Source: Saccharopolyspora soli (GTDB lineage: Bacteria > Actinomycetota > Actinomycetes > Mycobacteriales > Pseudonocardiaceae). From it: a stretch of DNA of 64,000 nt. Both the position numbers and the translations under genes were made by a program. The notes under the pieces were generated by a model. The model was not told where the DNA came from. It saw only the letters and a list, made by a program, of their open reading frames with translations, and searched no databases. Shown here piece after piece: positions 16,912-24,950 of the stretch. Position 1 is the stretch's first letter. The number at the start of each line of letters is the position of its first letter. Where the stretch lies: positions 16,909 through 80,908 of the forward strand of contig NZ_JALBWV010000042.1 of assembly GCF_022678645.1 (NCBI RefSeq), written 5' to 3'.

Positions 16912-19794
16912 GTGAACGTCCTCTTCAAGGTTCTGGGGCCCACCAGCGTACGGATCAACGAAGAGTTCGACGACCGCTGGGGGAAGCGGCAGGAACGCGG
17001 CCTGCTGGGTGTGCTGCTCGTGAACACGGGCACCAGGCTTTCGGCCGACGAACTCGCCACATGGTTGTGGGACGCGGACACCGTCGCGGGTCGGTTGCCG
17101 AATTTGCGGTCGCTGGTCAGCAAGGTGAGAACGAGCCTCAACGATCGGGGATTTCCCGATCTCGTGCATGGAAAGCAGGCCATGTACTGGGTCGACGTGG
17201 ATCGCGACCTCGTCGACTACCACTACCTCCGGAGCTCTCGGAAGACCGCAGCCGCAGCCATCGATGAGGGTGCCTACCAGGATGCGCTGACCCTGCTCGA
17301 CGATGCCATCGATCTGTGGCGAGGGGTTCCGCTGGTAGATCTGGACAGCCAACGAGCCGACCGCTGGCGTCTGCAACTCGTGCAAGAAGTGCTGGCCGCG
17401 CGCTGCTCGCGGATGGAATGTCAACTGGCACTGGAGCAGTACGAGGACGTCCTGTCAGAGCTGGAGGGCCCGCTGGCGGAGCGTCATGCATGGGATCCGC
17501 GGTTGGCGACACTGCGGATGCGAGCGCTCCACGGCCTCGGCAGACATGGCGACATCACGCCGTACTTCCTGTCGTACTGGAAGGACTTCCGCGATCAGAC
17601 AGGAAGCCAGGCACCGGACTCGGTGCGCGAGGTGCACGAAGAGCTCACCCAAACGCGGTCGTCGCGTCGACCCGCGCTGCTCGATCTGGACGAAGACGAG
17701 CAAGGAGAGGAGCCAGAACAGCTCGCCACGGGGCTGCTGCCGCCTCCGGTGTGGGATTTCCGCGGCCGGGCGGACCTGCTCAACGAACTCACTGGGCTCG
17801 CCCAGGAGCGGTCGACCGGCGTGGTCGCGATCGATGGACCGGCAGGGATCGGGAAGACCACGTTGGTCGTGGAATGGGCGCACCAAGCCGTCGAAACGGT
17901 CGTGGATAAAGTGCTCTTCGTCGATTTGCAGGGCTACTCGCGCAACGCACCGCTGGGGGTCGGCGAAGCCGTGGCGGCACTGCTTACGCAGCTGGGAGTC
18001 GCTGCCGACCGGATCCCCAGTTCGACGCTGCGCACCATCCGGCTGCGCCAGCGGATCGAACGGCAACGAACGCTGGTCGTCCTGGACAACGCTCGCGACT
18101 CGGTCCAGGTCCGCCCGCTCTTGGAGGTGCTGTCGGGATGCCTCGTCGTGGTCACGAGCCGCAAGCACCTCGACGGCCTGGTGGTTCGTAACGGCGCACA
18201 CCACATCGAGGTCCCTGCACTGGGTTGGTCCGAGGTGTTCGGCTGGTTTCATTCCGCGCTCAACTCGCGGTTCCTGGTTGAACCGCGCGCGGCCGAGAAG
18301 CTGGTGGCGCTGTGCGAAGGGATCCCGCTGCTGGTCCGCATCGTTTCTCAACACGCCGCGACTCGTCCGCTGCAGTCGCTGATCAGTCTGGTCGAAGAGC
18401 TCCAAGACCGGCGCGTCCTGCTGAAGCTCGGTGGTGCGGATGATGAAGGTGCGACGGTTGAGGCGGTGCTCAATTGTTCGTACCGGGCACTCGAACCCGA
18501 CAAGCAGCTGCTGCTCCGGCTGATCGGCCGCTATCCCGGCAGCGTGCTGGAACTGGGCGCGGCGGCGGCTCTGACCGACTGGTCGCCGGATGTGGTCCGC
18601 GACGCCCTCGATGTCCTGGTAGCCCTGCACCTGGTTGATCGAATAGATGGCTCGCGATACCGCCTGCACGATTTGATACACGACTACGCGGCGGAGCTCA
18701 CGAACGAGGACGACGCCACGGCAATCGCAGCGACACGGCGGTTGGCAGACTGGTTCCTTTGGACCATCCACGCCGCTGCGAGAGTGATCTTTCCCAGTCG
18801 CCAGTCCCTTCCGATGGAGGGCTTTAATATCGACGTGCGCCCTCATTCGTTCGCTGATTACGAAGATGCCATGGAATGGTGCGGTCGTCGGCGTCACGAG
18901 TTGGTCGCAGCAGCTGCGGACGCTCATATTCAACGGTTGAACGGACACTGTTGGAGAATGGGAAACGGTGCCTGGGAAATCATGCGCCTGCAAGGCTTCT
19001 TCGCCGAGGCGGAGGAAATGCTTAACATTGCGCTGGAGGCGGCACGGGAAGAAGGTGATCTCCTTGGAGTTGCGGGATCGTTGAATAACCTCGGACTATG
19101 TAAGTTGCTGGTTGGTAATACGAGTGGTGCTCGTCATTATTTGGGGGCAGCGGCGGGCCATTTTGCATCTATTGGCGAATTGTTCGGTTTGCATAGTAGT
19201 CAACACAACCTGGCTTCCTGTGAGATGAAGGAAGGAAACCTCGAAGCGGCCCTCGAAATTTATAGCTCGGCCTTGCGTAGCGTTGCGAAAGATGACGAAC
19301 CTTACCGCAAGGCTGGTACGTTGCGCCGTATAGCAGAAGTGCTTCGCTTGCAAGGGCGGTATCGCAAAGCTCTCGCAAACTGCAGGGATGCCATATGGCT
19401 TTATGAGAGCGCCGTCAACGACTCGTCGGGCTATGGGGACGCTCTTGCGGAATTGGCGTTGATCTATCACGCCAATGGAGATCCTGAATCTGCTCGTTCC
19501 TATGCCCATCGGGCGTTGGCTGTCACTGAGGCTGCCCACGACGTCCAAGCTTCCGCTGTGGCTACCGGATTGATCGCGGAGATCGCGCTCAACTCGAACC
19601 GGTACGCGGAAGCCGTGCGATACGGACGGCAGACGGTGGCTTGCCATCAGCGCCTTTCCAATGCCCTAGAAGAAGCGGCCGCGTGGGACCTGGTTGCGTT
19701 GAGCCTTGAGGGGATGGGCAGAACGGAGGCCGCGCAGGAGGGACGTGCACGGGCTCGCGATATCCGAAACGACCTCGACGCGCAGGTGGCCTGA
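16912..19794 (+). CDS. SARP-type regulator with NB-ARC and TPR domains (AfsR-like)
   Basis: A 960-residue transcriptional regulator. Residues 1-105 form the OmpR-type winged helix of SARPs (MNVLFKVLGPTSV, LRSLVSKVRTSL), residues 105-250 the bacterial transcription-activator domain, and residues 280-560 an NB-ARC ATPase with P-loop GPAGIGKTTL (309-318), Walker B RTLVVLDNARD and VVVTSRKHL, then a winged helix ending in YRLHDLIHDYAAE. TPR repeats fill about 700-950. The GTG at 16912 follows GAGGGG by 6 nt. The C-terminal third (about 19080-19480) uses many AT-ending codons unlike neighbouring genes. It is followed by a small exported-looking peptide gene at 19966, reminiscent of TPR-receptor/peptide pairs. 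Target genes are unknown; no biosynthetic cluster is in the window. Confidence 0.9.
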   Translation: MNVLFKVLGPTSVRINEEFDDRWGKRQERGLLGVLLVNTGTRLSADELATWLWDADTVAGRLPNLRSLVSKVRTSLNDRGFPDLVHGKQAMYWVDVDRDLVDYHYLRSSRKTAAAAIDEGAYQDALTLLDDAIDLWRGVPLVDLDSQRADRWRLQLVQEVLAARCSRMECQLALEQYEDVLSELEGPLAERHAWDPRLATLRMRALHGLGRHGDITPYFLSYWKDFRDQTGSQAPDSVREVHEELTQTRSSRRPALLDLDEDEQGEEPEQLATGLLPPPVWDFRGRADLLNELTGLAQERSTGVVAIDGPAGIGKTTLVVEWAHQAVETVVDKVLFVDLQGYSRNAPLGVGEAVAALLTQLGVAADRIPSSTLRTIRLRQRIERQRTLVVLDNARDSVQVRPLLEVLSGCLVVVTSRKHLDGLVVRNGAHHIEVPALGWSEVFGWFHSALNSRFLVEPRAAEKLVALCEGIPLLVRIVSQHAATRPLQSLISLVEELQDRRVLLKLGGADDEGATVEAVLNCSYRALEPDKQLLLRLIGRYPGSVLELGAAAALTDWSPDVVRDALDVLVALHLVDRIDGSRYRLHDLIHDYAAELTNEDDATAIAATRRLADWFLWTIHAAARVIFPSRQSLPMEGFNIDVRPHSFADYEDAMEWCGRRRHELVAAAADAHIQRLNGHCWRMGNGAWEIMRLQGFFAEAEEMLNIALEAAREEGDLLGVAGSLNNLGLCKLLVGNTSGARHYLGAAAGHFASIGELFGLHSSQHNLASCEMKEGNLEAALEIYSSALRSVAKDDEPYRKAGTLRRIAEVLRLQGRYRKALANCRDAIWLYESAVNDSSGYGDALAELALIYHANGDPESARSYAHRALAVTEAAHDVQASAVATGLIAEIALNSNRYAEAVRYGRQTVACHQRLSNALEEAAAWDLVALSLEGMGRTEAAQEGRARARDIRNDLDAQVA

Positions 19795-19965
19795 CGGCTG
19801 ACCTCGACGCGAATACTTTTCGCGAAGTCGGGATAACTCTTAGTTGGCTACTGTGTGCAAGCATTCTTGTGCTTGAACACGATAGGGGACCCCGAACGTA
19901 TGGCAAGATCAGCTATGGTCTAGGGTGTCGGCAACAAGAACCGATCAAGATGCGGTTCATTCACT

Positions 19966-20082
19966 ATGAGGAGTGTCATCCTTTTGCGTCCCGCCGCCGC
20001 CCGACTTGTCGCTGTTGCAGTTGTCGCTCTCGCGCCCGCGTGGGTTGGTATCTATTCCTTGATGCCAGGCGCTCAGGCCTGA
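19966..20082 (+). CDS. Small hydrophobic, exported-looking peptide
   Basis: A 38-codon frame from ATG 19966 to TGA 20080-20082. Its layout is that of a tiny secretory precursor: basic start (MRSVILLRPAAAR), a hydrophobic core (LVAVAVVALAPAW, then VGIYSLM) and an end PGAQA that resembles a signal-peptidase site. An alternative start is TTG 19984, which has AGGAG 10 nt upstream and gives a 32-residue form. A strong 25-bp terminator follows 10 nt later, supporting a real transcription unit. Being directly downstream of a TPR-containing regulator, it could encode a signalling peptide, but this is inference; a short membrane peptide or a non-coding RNA is the alternative. Confidence 0.45.
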   Translation: MRSVILLRPAAARLVAVAVVALAPAWVGIYSLMPGAQA

Positions 20083-20092
20083 TCTGCCAGCA

Positions 20093-20145
20093 CTAAAAGG
20101 GATTGGCCGGGCAAGCCATTGGCTTGCCCGGCCAATCCCTTTTAG
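20093..20145. terminator. 25-bp perfect hairpin terminator
   Basis: Arms 20093-20117 and 20121-20145 pair perfectly over 25 bp with an ATT loop. The stem begins CTAAAAGGG and ends CCCTTTTAG, so both strands have a U-rich 3' side and termination can work in both directions. It closes the small peptide gene and also faces transcripts of the DUF3043 gene. Confidence 0.85.
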
Positions 20146-20169
20146 CAGCAGAAATCGGGCTGTAGTTCG

Positions 20170-20207
20170 GATTGGTGACCGGCGGTATGAACCGCCGATC
20201 ACCAATC
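20170..20207 (-). terminator. Hairpin downstream of the DUF3043 gene
   Basis: Arms 20170-20185 and 20192-20207 (16 bp, one mismatch) with a TATGAA loop. It lies 28 nt beyond the stop codon of the DUF3043 gene. There is no U-run on the minus strand, so it may be an actinobacterial U-less terminator. Confidence 0.55.
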
Positions 20208-20234
20208 TGCGGGAAAGTGACGAAAAGTCACTGC

Positions 20235-20873
20235 TCAGCCGAGTTTGGCGATGTCCTTGGGGGTGTAGCGGGGGCGGGGGACTCGCAGTTTGCGGATCTG
20301 CATGGCTCGGGTGAAGGCGTACCAGCCCAGCGAGAACGGGCGGTCCTTGGCGTCCGGGAACTTCGCGCGTACCCGCTTGTTCACGTACCGGCCGAGCAGG
20401 CTGCCCTCCACGACCATCATCACCAGCAGCACCATGCACGCCAGCGTCGCGTACTGCTGGACCACCAGGTTCTGCGCCAGCGTGGTGGCGAACACGATCA
20501 GCACCAGCGGCATGAACAGGCCCATCAGGTGCCGTCGGGTGTCAACCAGGTCGCGCACGTAGGCGCGCACCGGGCCCTTGTCGCGGGGCATCAGGTAGCG
20601 GTCGTCGCCCTGCATCATCCGCTCGCGACGTTCCTTCGCCGCCTGTCGGCGCTCATCCTTGTTGCCGCGGGCCCGTTTGATCGCCTCCCGCTGCGTCTTC
20701 GGCGGTGGCGGCACGGGACCGCGCCGCTTGCCCTCGGCCTCCCGCCGCTTCGGGGTCGGCTTGCCCTTCTTGGGCGTGCGACTGGTGGCATGCTCCGCCG
20801 CAGACGGACCAGTCTCGGTGTCGGACTCGGTGGTGGCGGTCTGCTCAGCGCTGCTACGGCGAAGGAACCTCAC
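20235..20873 (-). CDS. DUF3043 membrane protein
   Basis: A 212-residue protein with a long, highly charged N-terminal cytoplasmic region (residues 1-105, rich in Lys, Arg, Glu and Pro) and two hydrophobic helices (LMGLFMPLVLIVFATTLAQNLV and the following QQYATLACMVLLVMMVVEGSL segment), then a basic tail. The words GDDRYLMPRDKGPVRAYVRD and FPDAKDRPFSLGWYAFTRAMQIRKLR are characteristic of DUF3043 proteins of actinobacteria, whose function is not known. Homologues lie between cobT and erpA in mycobacteria (recalled), so this marks the return to the conserved backbone. It is divergent from erpA. Confidence 0.85.
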   Translation of the reverse strand: MRFLRRSSAEQTATTESDTETGPSAAEHATSRTPKKGKPTPKRREAEGKRRGPVPPPPKTQREAIKRARGNKDERRQAAKERRERMMQGDDRYLMPRDKGPVRAYVRDLVDTRRHLMGLFMPLVLIVFATTLAQNLVVQQYATLACMVLLVMMVVEGSLLGRYVNKRVRAKFPDAKDRPFSLGWYAFTRAMQIRKLRVPRPRYTPKDIAKLG

Positions 20874-21102
20874 TCCTCCAGGGTATTCGACGCCCTGGTA
20901 AGGCCTGCACCAGACCGGACAGCAATGCTGGATCCGACACCGGAGGGCACATCACACCAGCTCGGCGCGCAACTGTGCCACCATGGACTGCAGGAGACAG
21001 GACAGACGTCCCCCTGGGCGGCGCTCGGGGGGAATAGCCCGGCTCCGGCGGTGGTTGCACCTCACGCCGGAATCGGAAGAGCGAGACCCCTAGGGAGAGT
21101 CC

Positions 21103-21468
21103 ATGACCGCCCCGAACACCACGACCGAGAGCGAGGCGCCCGTCCACGGTGTCACGTTGACCGACGCGGCGGCCCACAAGGCCAAGGCCCTGCTGGACCA
21201 GGAGGGCCGTGACGACATGCACCTGCGCATCGCCGTCCAGCCCGGTGGTTGTGCGGGCCTGCGCTACCAGCTCTTCTTCGACGAGCGCACCCTCGACGGC
21301 GACGCCCGACGGGACTTCGAGGGCCTCGGCGTGGTCGTCGACCGGATGAGCGCTCCCTACCTGCAGGGCGCGGTGATCGACTTCGTCGACTCCATCGAGA
21401 AGCAGGGCTTCACCATCGACAACCCGAACGCGGGCGGCTCCTGCGCCTGCGGCGACTCGTTCCACTGA
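21103..21468 (+). CDS. erpA: Iron-sulfur cluster insertion protein, HesB/IscA/ErpA family
   Basis: A 121-residue A-type carrier that receives Fe-S clusters and delivers them to target enzymes. The three conserved cysteines are in the contexts GGCAGLRY and SCACGDSFH at the C-terminus. The start ATG 21103 follows AGGGAGAG. The first 18 residues are a variable acidic extension. It is monocistronic here; cytochrome bcc/Rieske proteins and other Fe-S enzymes encoded later in the window would be natural clients, which is a general expectation only. Confidence 0.93.
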   Translation: MTAPNTTTESEAPVHGVTLTDAAAHKAKALLDQEGRDDMHLRIAVQPGGCAGLRYQLFFDERTLDGDARRDFEGLGVVVDRMSAPYLQGAVIDFVDSIEKQGFTIDNPNAGGSCACGDSFH

Positions 21469-21527
21469 CGGCGCAACGCCGATCTGGCATCCGGCCGGTG
21501 CTCTACGGGCACCGGCCTTGTTGCTGC

Positions 21528-21755
21528 TCAGGCGCGGTCGTGGGGGAGTCCCACCACTCGGACTGTTTCGTTGCCCAGGGTTATCTCGTCTCCTGGGGTT
21601 AGTTGTTTGCCTCGCCGGGTTTCCACCGCTCCGTTTACCTCGACCCGGCCTTCTTCCAGCAGCGCCTTCGCGTCTGCTCCGTGTTCGACCAGGCCCGCCA
21701 GCTTCAGCAGTTGGCCTAGGCGGATCATGTCGTCCCGGATCTCCACTTCGCGCAT
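21528..21755 (-). CDS. S4-domain RNA-binding protein
   Basis: A 75-residue single S4 domain (YbcJ/YaaA-like). The RNA-binding pattern IRLGQLLKLAGLVEHGADAKALLEEGRVEVNGAVETRRGKQLTPGDEI spans most of the protein, with the usual VNG turn. Such proteins bind structured RNA, possibly ribosomal; no catalytic domain is attached. It is convergent with erpA and divergent from the oxidase at 21869. Confidence 0.88.
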   Translation of the reverse strand: MREVEIRDDMIRLGQLLKLAGLVEHGADAKALLEEGRVEVNGAVETRRGKQLTPGDEITLGNETVRVVGLPHDRA

Positions 21756-21868
21756 GGCGACATTGTCCGCCGTCCGTCCGGCTCGATGACGAACCGCACC
21801 CGGGTGGGCCGAAGTTCTCTGTCCGGTCCCGGCGTCCGCGACTTAGCGTCGGCGCGGAGGCGAGTGCG

Positions 21869-23233
21869 ATGACGGGTACGGTCGATGGGCTGCGGATGAC
21901 GGGTTCGGTTCTCCGGCCCGACGATGCGGGCTACGAGCAGGCGCGTGGCCTGTTCAACGGGGCCATTCGGGCGCGACCCCGGATGATCGCGCAGTGCGTG
22001 GATGCTGCCGACGTGGCGGCCGCGTTGACCTTCGTGCAGCAGAACTCCGTCGAGGTCGCGGTGCGCAGCGGTGGCCACAGCGTGTCCGGCGCGAGCACGG
22101 TCGACGGGGGCCTGGTGATCGACATGCGGGCGATGAACTCGGTGTCGGTGGAGCCCGGAGCGCGGACCGCGACGGTCGGGGGTGGAGCGCTCTGGCGCGA
22201 CGTGGATCGGGCGACGCAAACCCACGGACTCGCCACCACCGGGGGCCGGGTGTCCACGACCGGGGTCGCCGGGTTCACGCTCGGCGGGGGCTCCGGTTGG
22301 TTGGAGCGGAAGTTCGGACTGGCCTGCGACAACCTGCTGGCGGTCGAGCTGGTCACCGCGGACGGCCGTCGAGTGGTCGCCAGTGATGTGGTGAATCCCG
22401 AGTTGTTCTGGGGGCTGCACGGCGGCGGAGGCAACTTCGGGATCGCCACCTCGTTCACCTTCCGGCTGCACGAACTGCCGGTGTTCTCCGCGGCCTTGAT
22501 GTTCTGGCCAGCCGAGGACGGACCGCCGGTGGTGCGGGCTTACCGGGATGTCATGACCGACGCGCCGGGCGACTTCGGCGGTGGCGCGCTCTTCGTGACC
22601 GCGCCACCCGAGGACTTCGTGCCGGAGTCGCTGGTCGGGTCGCTGTCCTGCGCGATCCTGGTGACCTGCACCGGCCCGGAGACCGAACTGCGCGGCTTCA
22701 TCGAGCCGTTGCTGGCGTTGCGACCGGCGGGCAGCCTGATCGCGGAGCTGCCGTACGCCGAGCTGCAGTGCATGCTCGACGACCCGCCGGGCTACCGGAA
22801 CTACTGGTCGGCCGAGTACCTGCGGGAACTGCCCGATCCAGCGGTCGACTTGTTCTGCGACCGCGCGGCCGACATGCCGGTGCCCTCGCCGTCGCAGCAC
22901 GTGCTGTTCCCGTGGGGCGGTGCGGTTGCGCGCTCGGACGGCCGGTGGCCGATGGCCAATCGGTCCACGCCGTGGGTGGTGCACCCCTTCGGGCTGTGGG
23001 ACGACCCGGCCGACGACGTGCGGGCCCGCGACTGGGCGCACGCGCTGCGCGACGACCTCCGGCCCTACACCACCGGCGCGGTCTACCTGAACTTCATCGG
23101 TGATGAGGGGCAGAGCCGCGTTGTCGCCGGGTTCGGCGAACAGAACTACCGCCGACTGGCCCGGCTCAAGGCGGAGTACGACCCGCGCAACGTCTTCCAC
23201 CGCTGGCACAACGTGCTCCCGGCCGAGGACTAG
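21869..23233 (+). CDS. FAD-linked oxidoreductase with berberine-bridge C-terminus
   Basis: A 454-residue flavoenzyme of the PCMH/BBE class. The FAD domain has AVRSGGHSVSGAST, where the His is the expected 8-alpha-histidyl attachment point, and GVAGFTLGGGSGWLERKFGLACDN. The second, cysteinyl attachment Cys of bicovalent relatives is missing: the site reads GGRVSTTG with Val in its place. The C-terminal BBE segment NYRRLARLKAEYDPRNVFH is present. No signal peptide is seen, so it is probably cytoplasmic. ATG 21869 follows GGAGGCGAG; the longer upstream frame is rejected. Substrates in this family include sugars and secondary metabolites; nothing nearby decides. Confidence 0.85.
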   Translation: MTGTVDGLRMTGSVLRPDDAGYEQARGLFNGAIRARPRMIAQCVDAADVAAALTFVQQNSVEVAVRSGGHSVSGASTVDGGLVIDMRAMNSVSVEPGARTATVGGGALWRDVDRATQTHGLATTGGRVSTTGVAGFTLGGGSGWLERKFGLACDNLLAVELVTADGRRVVASDVVNPELFWGLHGGGGNFGIATSFTFRLHELPVFSAALMFWPAEDGPPVVRAYRDVMTDAPGDFGGGALFVTAPPEDFVPESLVGSLSCAILVTCTGPETELRGFIEPLLALRPAGSLIAELPYAELQCMLDDPPGYRNYWSAEYLRELPDPAVDLFCDRAADMPVPSPSQHVLFPWGGAVARSDGRWPMANRSTPWVVHPFGLWDDPADDVRARDWAHALRDDLRPYTTGAVYLNFIGDEGQSRVVAGFGEQNYRRLARLKAEYDPRNVFHRWHNVLPAED

Positions 23234-23318
23234 CCTGTTCGTCCGATGTGGACGAGACGGGTTTTGTTGCAATAATTTGCAGAAATTTGGGCAGCTCATA
23301 CCTGGTTCAGATGGCGTA

Positions 23319-23347
23319 TTGACTTAACAACTGCAAGAAAATGTGAT
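23319..23347 (+). promoter_or_regulatory. Predicted alpha-amylase promoter with CTGCAAG word
   Basis: TTGACT (23319-23324) and TGTGAT (23342-23347) are 17 nt apart, a good vegetative-type promoter; the amylase RBS GAGGAGG follows at 23370-23376. The spacer carries CTGCAAG, and TTGCAAT and TTTGCAG occur just upstream (23267-23283). TTGCA-type words are known targets of LacI-family maltose regulators in Streptomyces; the assignment here is inference. Confidence 0.5.
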
Positions 23348-23381
23348 CGTAGGCGACCCGCTCAGCGCAGAGGAGGTTGTC

Positions 23382-24830
23382 ATGCGATTACCGTTTCTGG
23401 CGCTCGCCGCAGCGCTCGTCGGCTCGGCCCTGGTGCCCACCGCGATGGGCACGCAGGCGGCGCCCGCCACCGCCCCGGTGCGCGGACCGATCATCCAGAT
23501 GTTCCAGTGGCCCTGGGATTCCATCGCGCAGGAATGCACGAACTTCCTCGGTCCCAAGGGTTTTGGCGCGATCCAGGTGTCGCCGCCGCAGGAGCACGTG
23601 GTGCTCGCTGGTGCGGGCTACCCCTGGTACCAGGACTACCAACCGGTGAGCTACCAGCTGCAGAGCCGACGGGGCAACCGAGAGCAGTTCGCCGCGATGG
23701 TGCGGACCTGCAACGCCGCCGGGGTGCAGATCTACGCCGACGCGGTGGTCAACCACATGAGCGGCACCGGCTCGGCTGGCAACGGGCCGGGTAGCGGCGG
23801 TTCGACCTATGAGAAGTACAACTACCCGGGCGTCTACTCGGACGCCGACTTCCACGGTTGCCGCCGGGACATCAGCAACTACAACGACAAGTGGGAAGTG
23901 CGCAACTGCGAGCTCGTCGGGCTGGCGGACCTCGCGACCGAATCCGAATACGTGCGCAACACCGAGATCGCCTACCTCAACGACCTGGTGGGCCTCGGGG
24001 TGTCCGGCTTCCGGGTGGACGGCGTCAAGCACATGCCGCCGGAGGACGTCGGCGCGATCTTCGGGGCGTTGCAGAACGTGCCCGGAACCGGGCAGCGGCC
24101 CTACGTCTTCCAGGAGGTGATCGCAGACGGGACGACGACCGCGGGCGAGTACACCGGCAACGGTGACGTCACCGAGTTCGGCTACTACGGCACGGTCGCC
24201 AACGCGTTCAAGAACGGTTCCCTTGCCGGGCTGGCGAATCTGCCCGGCCAGATGTCGTTGCCGAGCGAGCAGGCCGTGGTGTTCATCGACAACCACGACA
24301 CGCAGCGCAGCTCGCCGATCCTGACCTACAAGGACGGCGTCACCTACGACCTGGCTGTCGCGTTCGAGCTCGCCTACCCGTACGGAACTCCGCAGCTGAT
24401 CTCCAGCTTCGCCTTCGACAACTCCGATGCCGGTCCGCCCGCCGACGCCGACGGGACGACCCAGGCGGCCAGCTGCGACAACTCGGCGTGGGTGTGCGAA
24501 CAGCGGCGCACCATCATCGCCGGGATGGCCGGATTCCACGGTGCGGTGCAGGGCGCCGAGCTCAACAACTGGTGGGACAACGGCAACGGTCAGATCGCGT
24601 TCGGCCGTGGTACCGCCGGGTTCGTCGTGATCAACCGGGAAGGCGGCGAGCTGTCCCGGACCTTCCAGACGTCGTTGCCCGCCGGGACCTACTGCAACGT
24701 GATGACCGGCGAGATCTCGGACGGCACGTGCACCGGTCAGACCGTGGACGTCGGCGCGGACGGCACGTTCACCGCGACTGTTGCGGCCAACTCCGGTGTG
24801 GCGCTGCACGCGGGCGCGAAGCTCGGCTGA
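23382..24830 (+). CDS. Secreted alpha-amylase (GH13)
   Basis: A 482-residue endo-acting glucan hydrolase that cuts alpha-1,4 bonds in starch. Residues 1-27 are a signal peptide ending near GTQAAPA. The GH13 regions are intact: DAVVNH (120-125), GFRVDGVKH with nucleophile D213, FQEVI with acid/base E245, and FIDNHD with D306. A C-terminal beta domain with paired cysteines (GTYCNVMTGEISDGTC) follows; no starch-binding domain is attached. ATG 23382 is set by GAGGAGG. With the maltose transporter and alpha-glucosidase further on it completes a starch pathway. Confidence 0.95.
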   Translation: MRLPFLALAAALVGSALVPTAMGTQAAPATAPVRGPIIQMFQWPWDSIAQECTNFLGPKGFGAIQVSPPQEHVVLAGAGYPWYQDYQPVSYQLQSRRGNREQFAAMVRTCNAAGVQIYADAVVNHMSGTGSAGNGPGSGGSTYEKYNYPGVYSDADFHGCRRDISNYNDKWEVRNCELVGLADLATESEYVRNTEIAYLNDLVGLGVSGFRVDGVKHMPPEDVGAIFGALQNVPGTGQRPYVFQEVIADGTTTAGEYTGNGDVTEFGYYGTVANAFKNGSLAGLANLPGQMSLPSEQAVVFIDNHDTQRSSPILTYKDGVTYDLAVAFELAYPYGTPQLISSFAFDNSDAGPPADADGTTQAASCDNSAWVCEQRRTIIAGMAGFHGAVQGAELNNWWDNGNGQIAFGRGTAGFVVINREGGELSRTFQTSLPAGTYCNVMTGEISDGTCTGQTVDVGADGTFTATVAANSGVALHAGAKLG

Positions 24831-24950
24831 TCGTCGGGACTCGTGGGTCTGTTCGGCTGCTTTTCCGGGACACCCATATCTGAATCTGCCTCACGTTCGT
24901 TTTGCTGGGTAGACCTGATTGATCCCGCTTGCGGCAGAAGGGCGGTTCGG

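Larger units (their letters stand above)
19795..20234. other. Intergenic region after the SARP gene
   Basis: 440 nt holding, in order: a bulged hairpin CGACGCGAA / TTCGC..GTCG just after the SARP stop (19805-19830); the short peptide frame 19966-20082; a 25-bp perfect terminator (20093-20145); a 16-bp hairpin (20170-20207); and a small AGTGAC/GTCACT hairpin (20216-20232) at the end of the DUF3043 gene. The stretch 19811-20000 is clearly AT-richer than its surroundings. A TTGAAC at 19873-19878 could be a -35 box, but no partner at good spacing was found. Confidence 0.5.

Noticed and set aside
12453..20234. Secondary-metabolite gene cluster expected from the SARP regulator
   Set aside because: No PKS, NRPS, terpene or RiPP enzyme is present; the dehydrogenase alone does not make a cluster.
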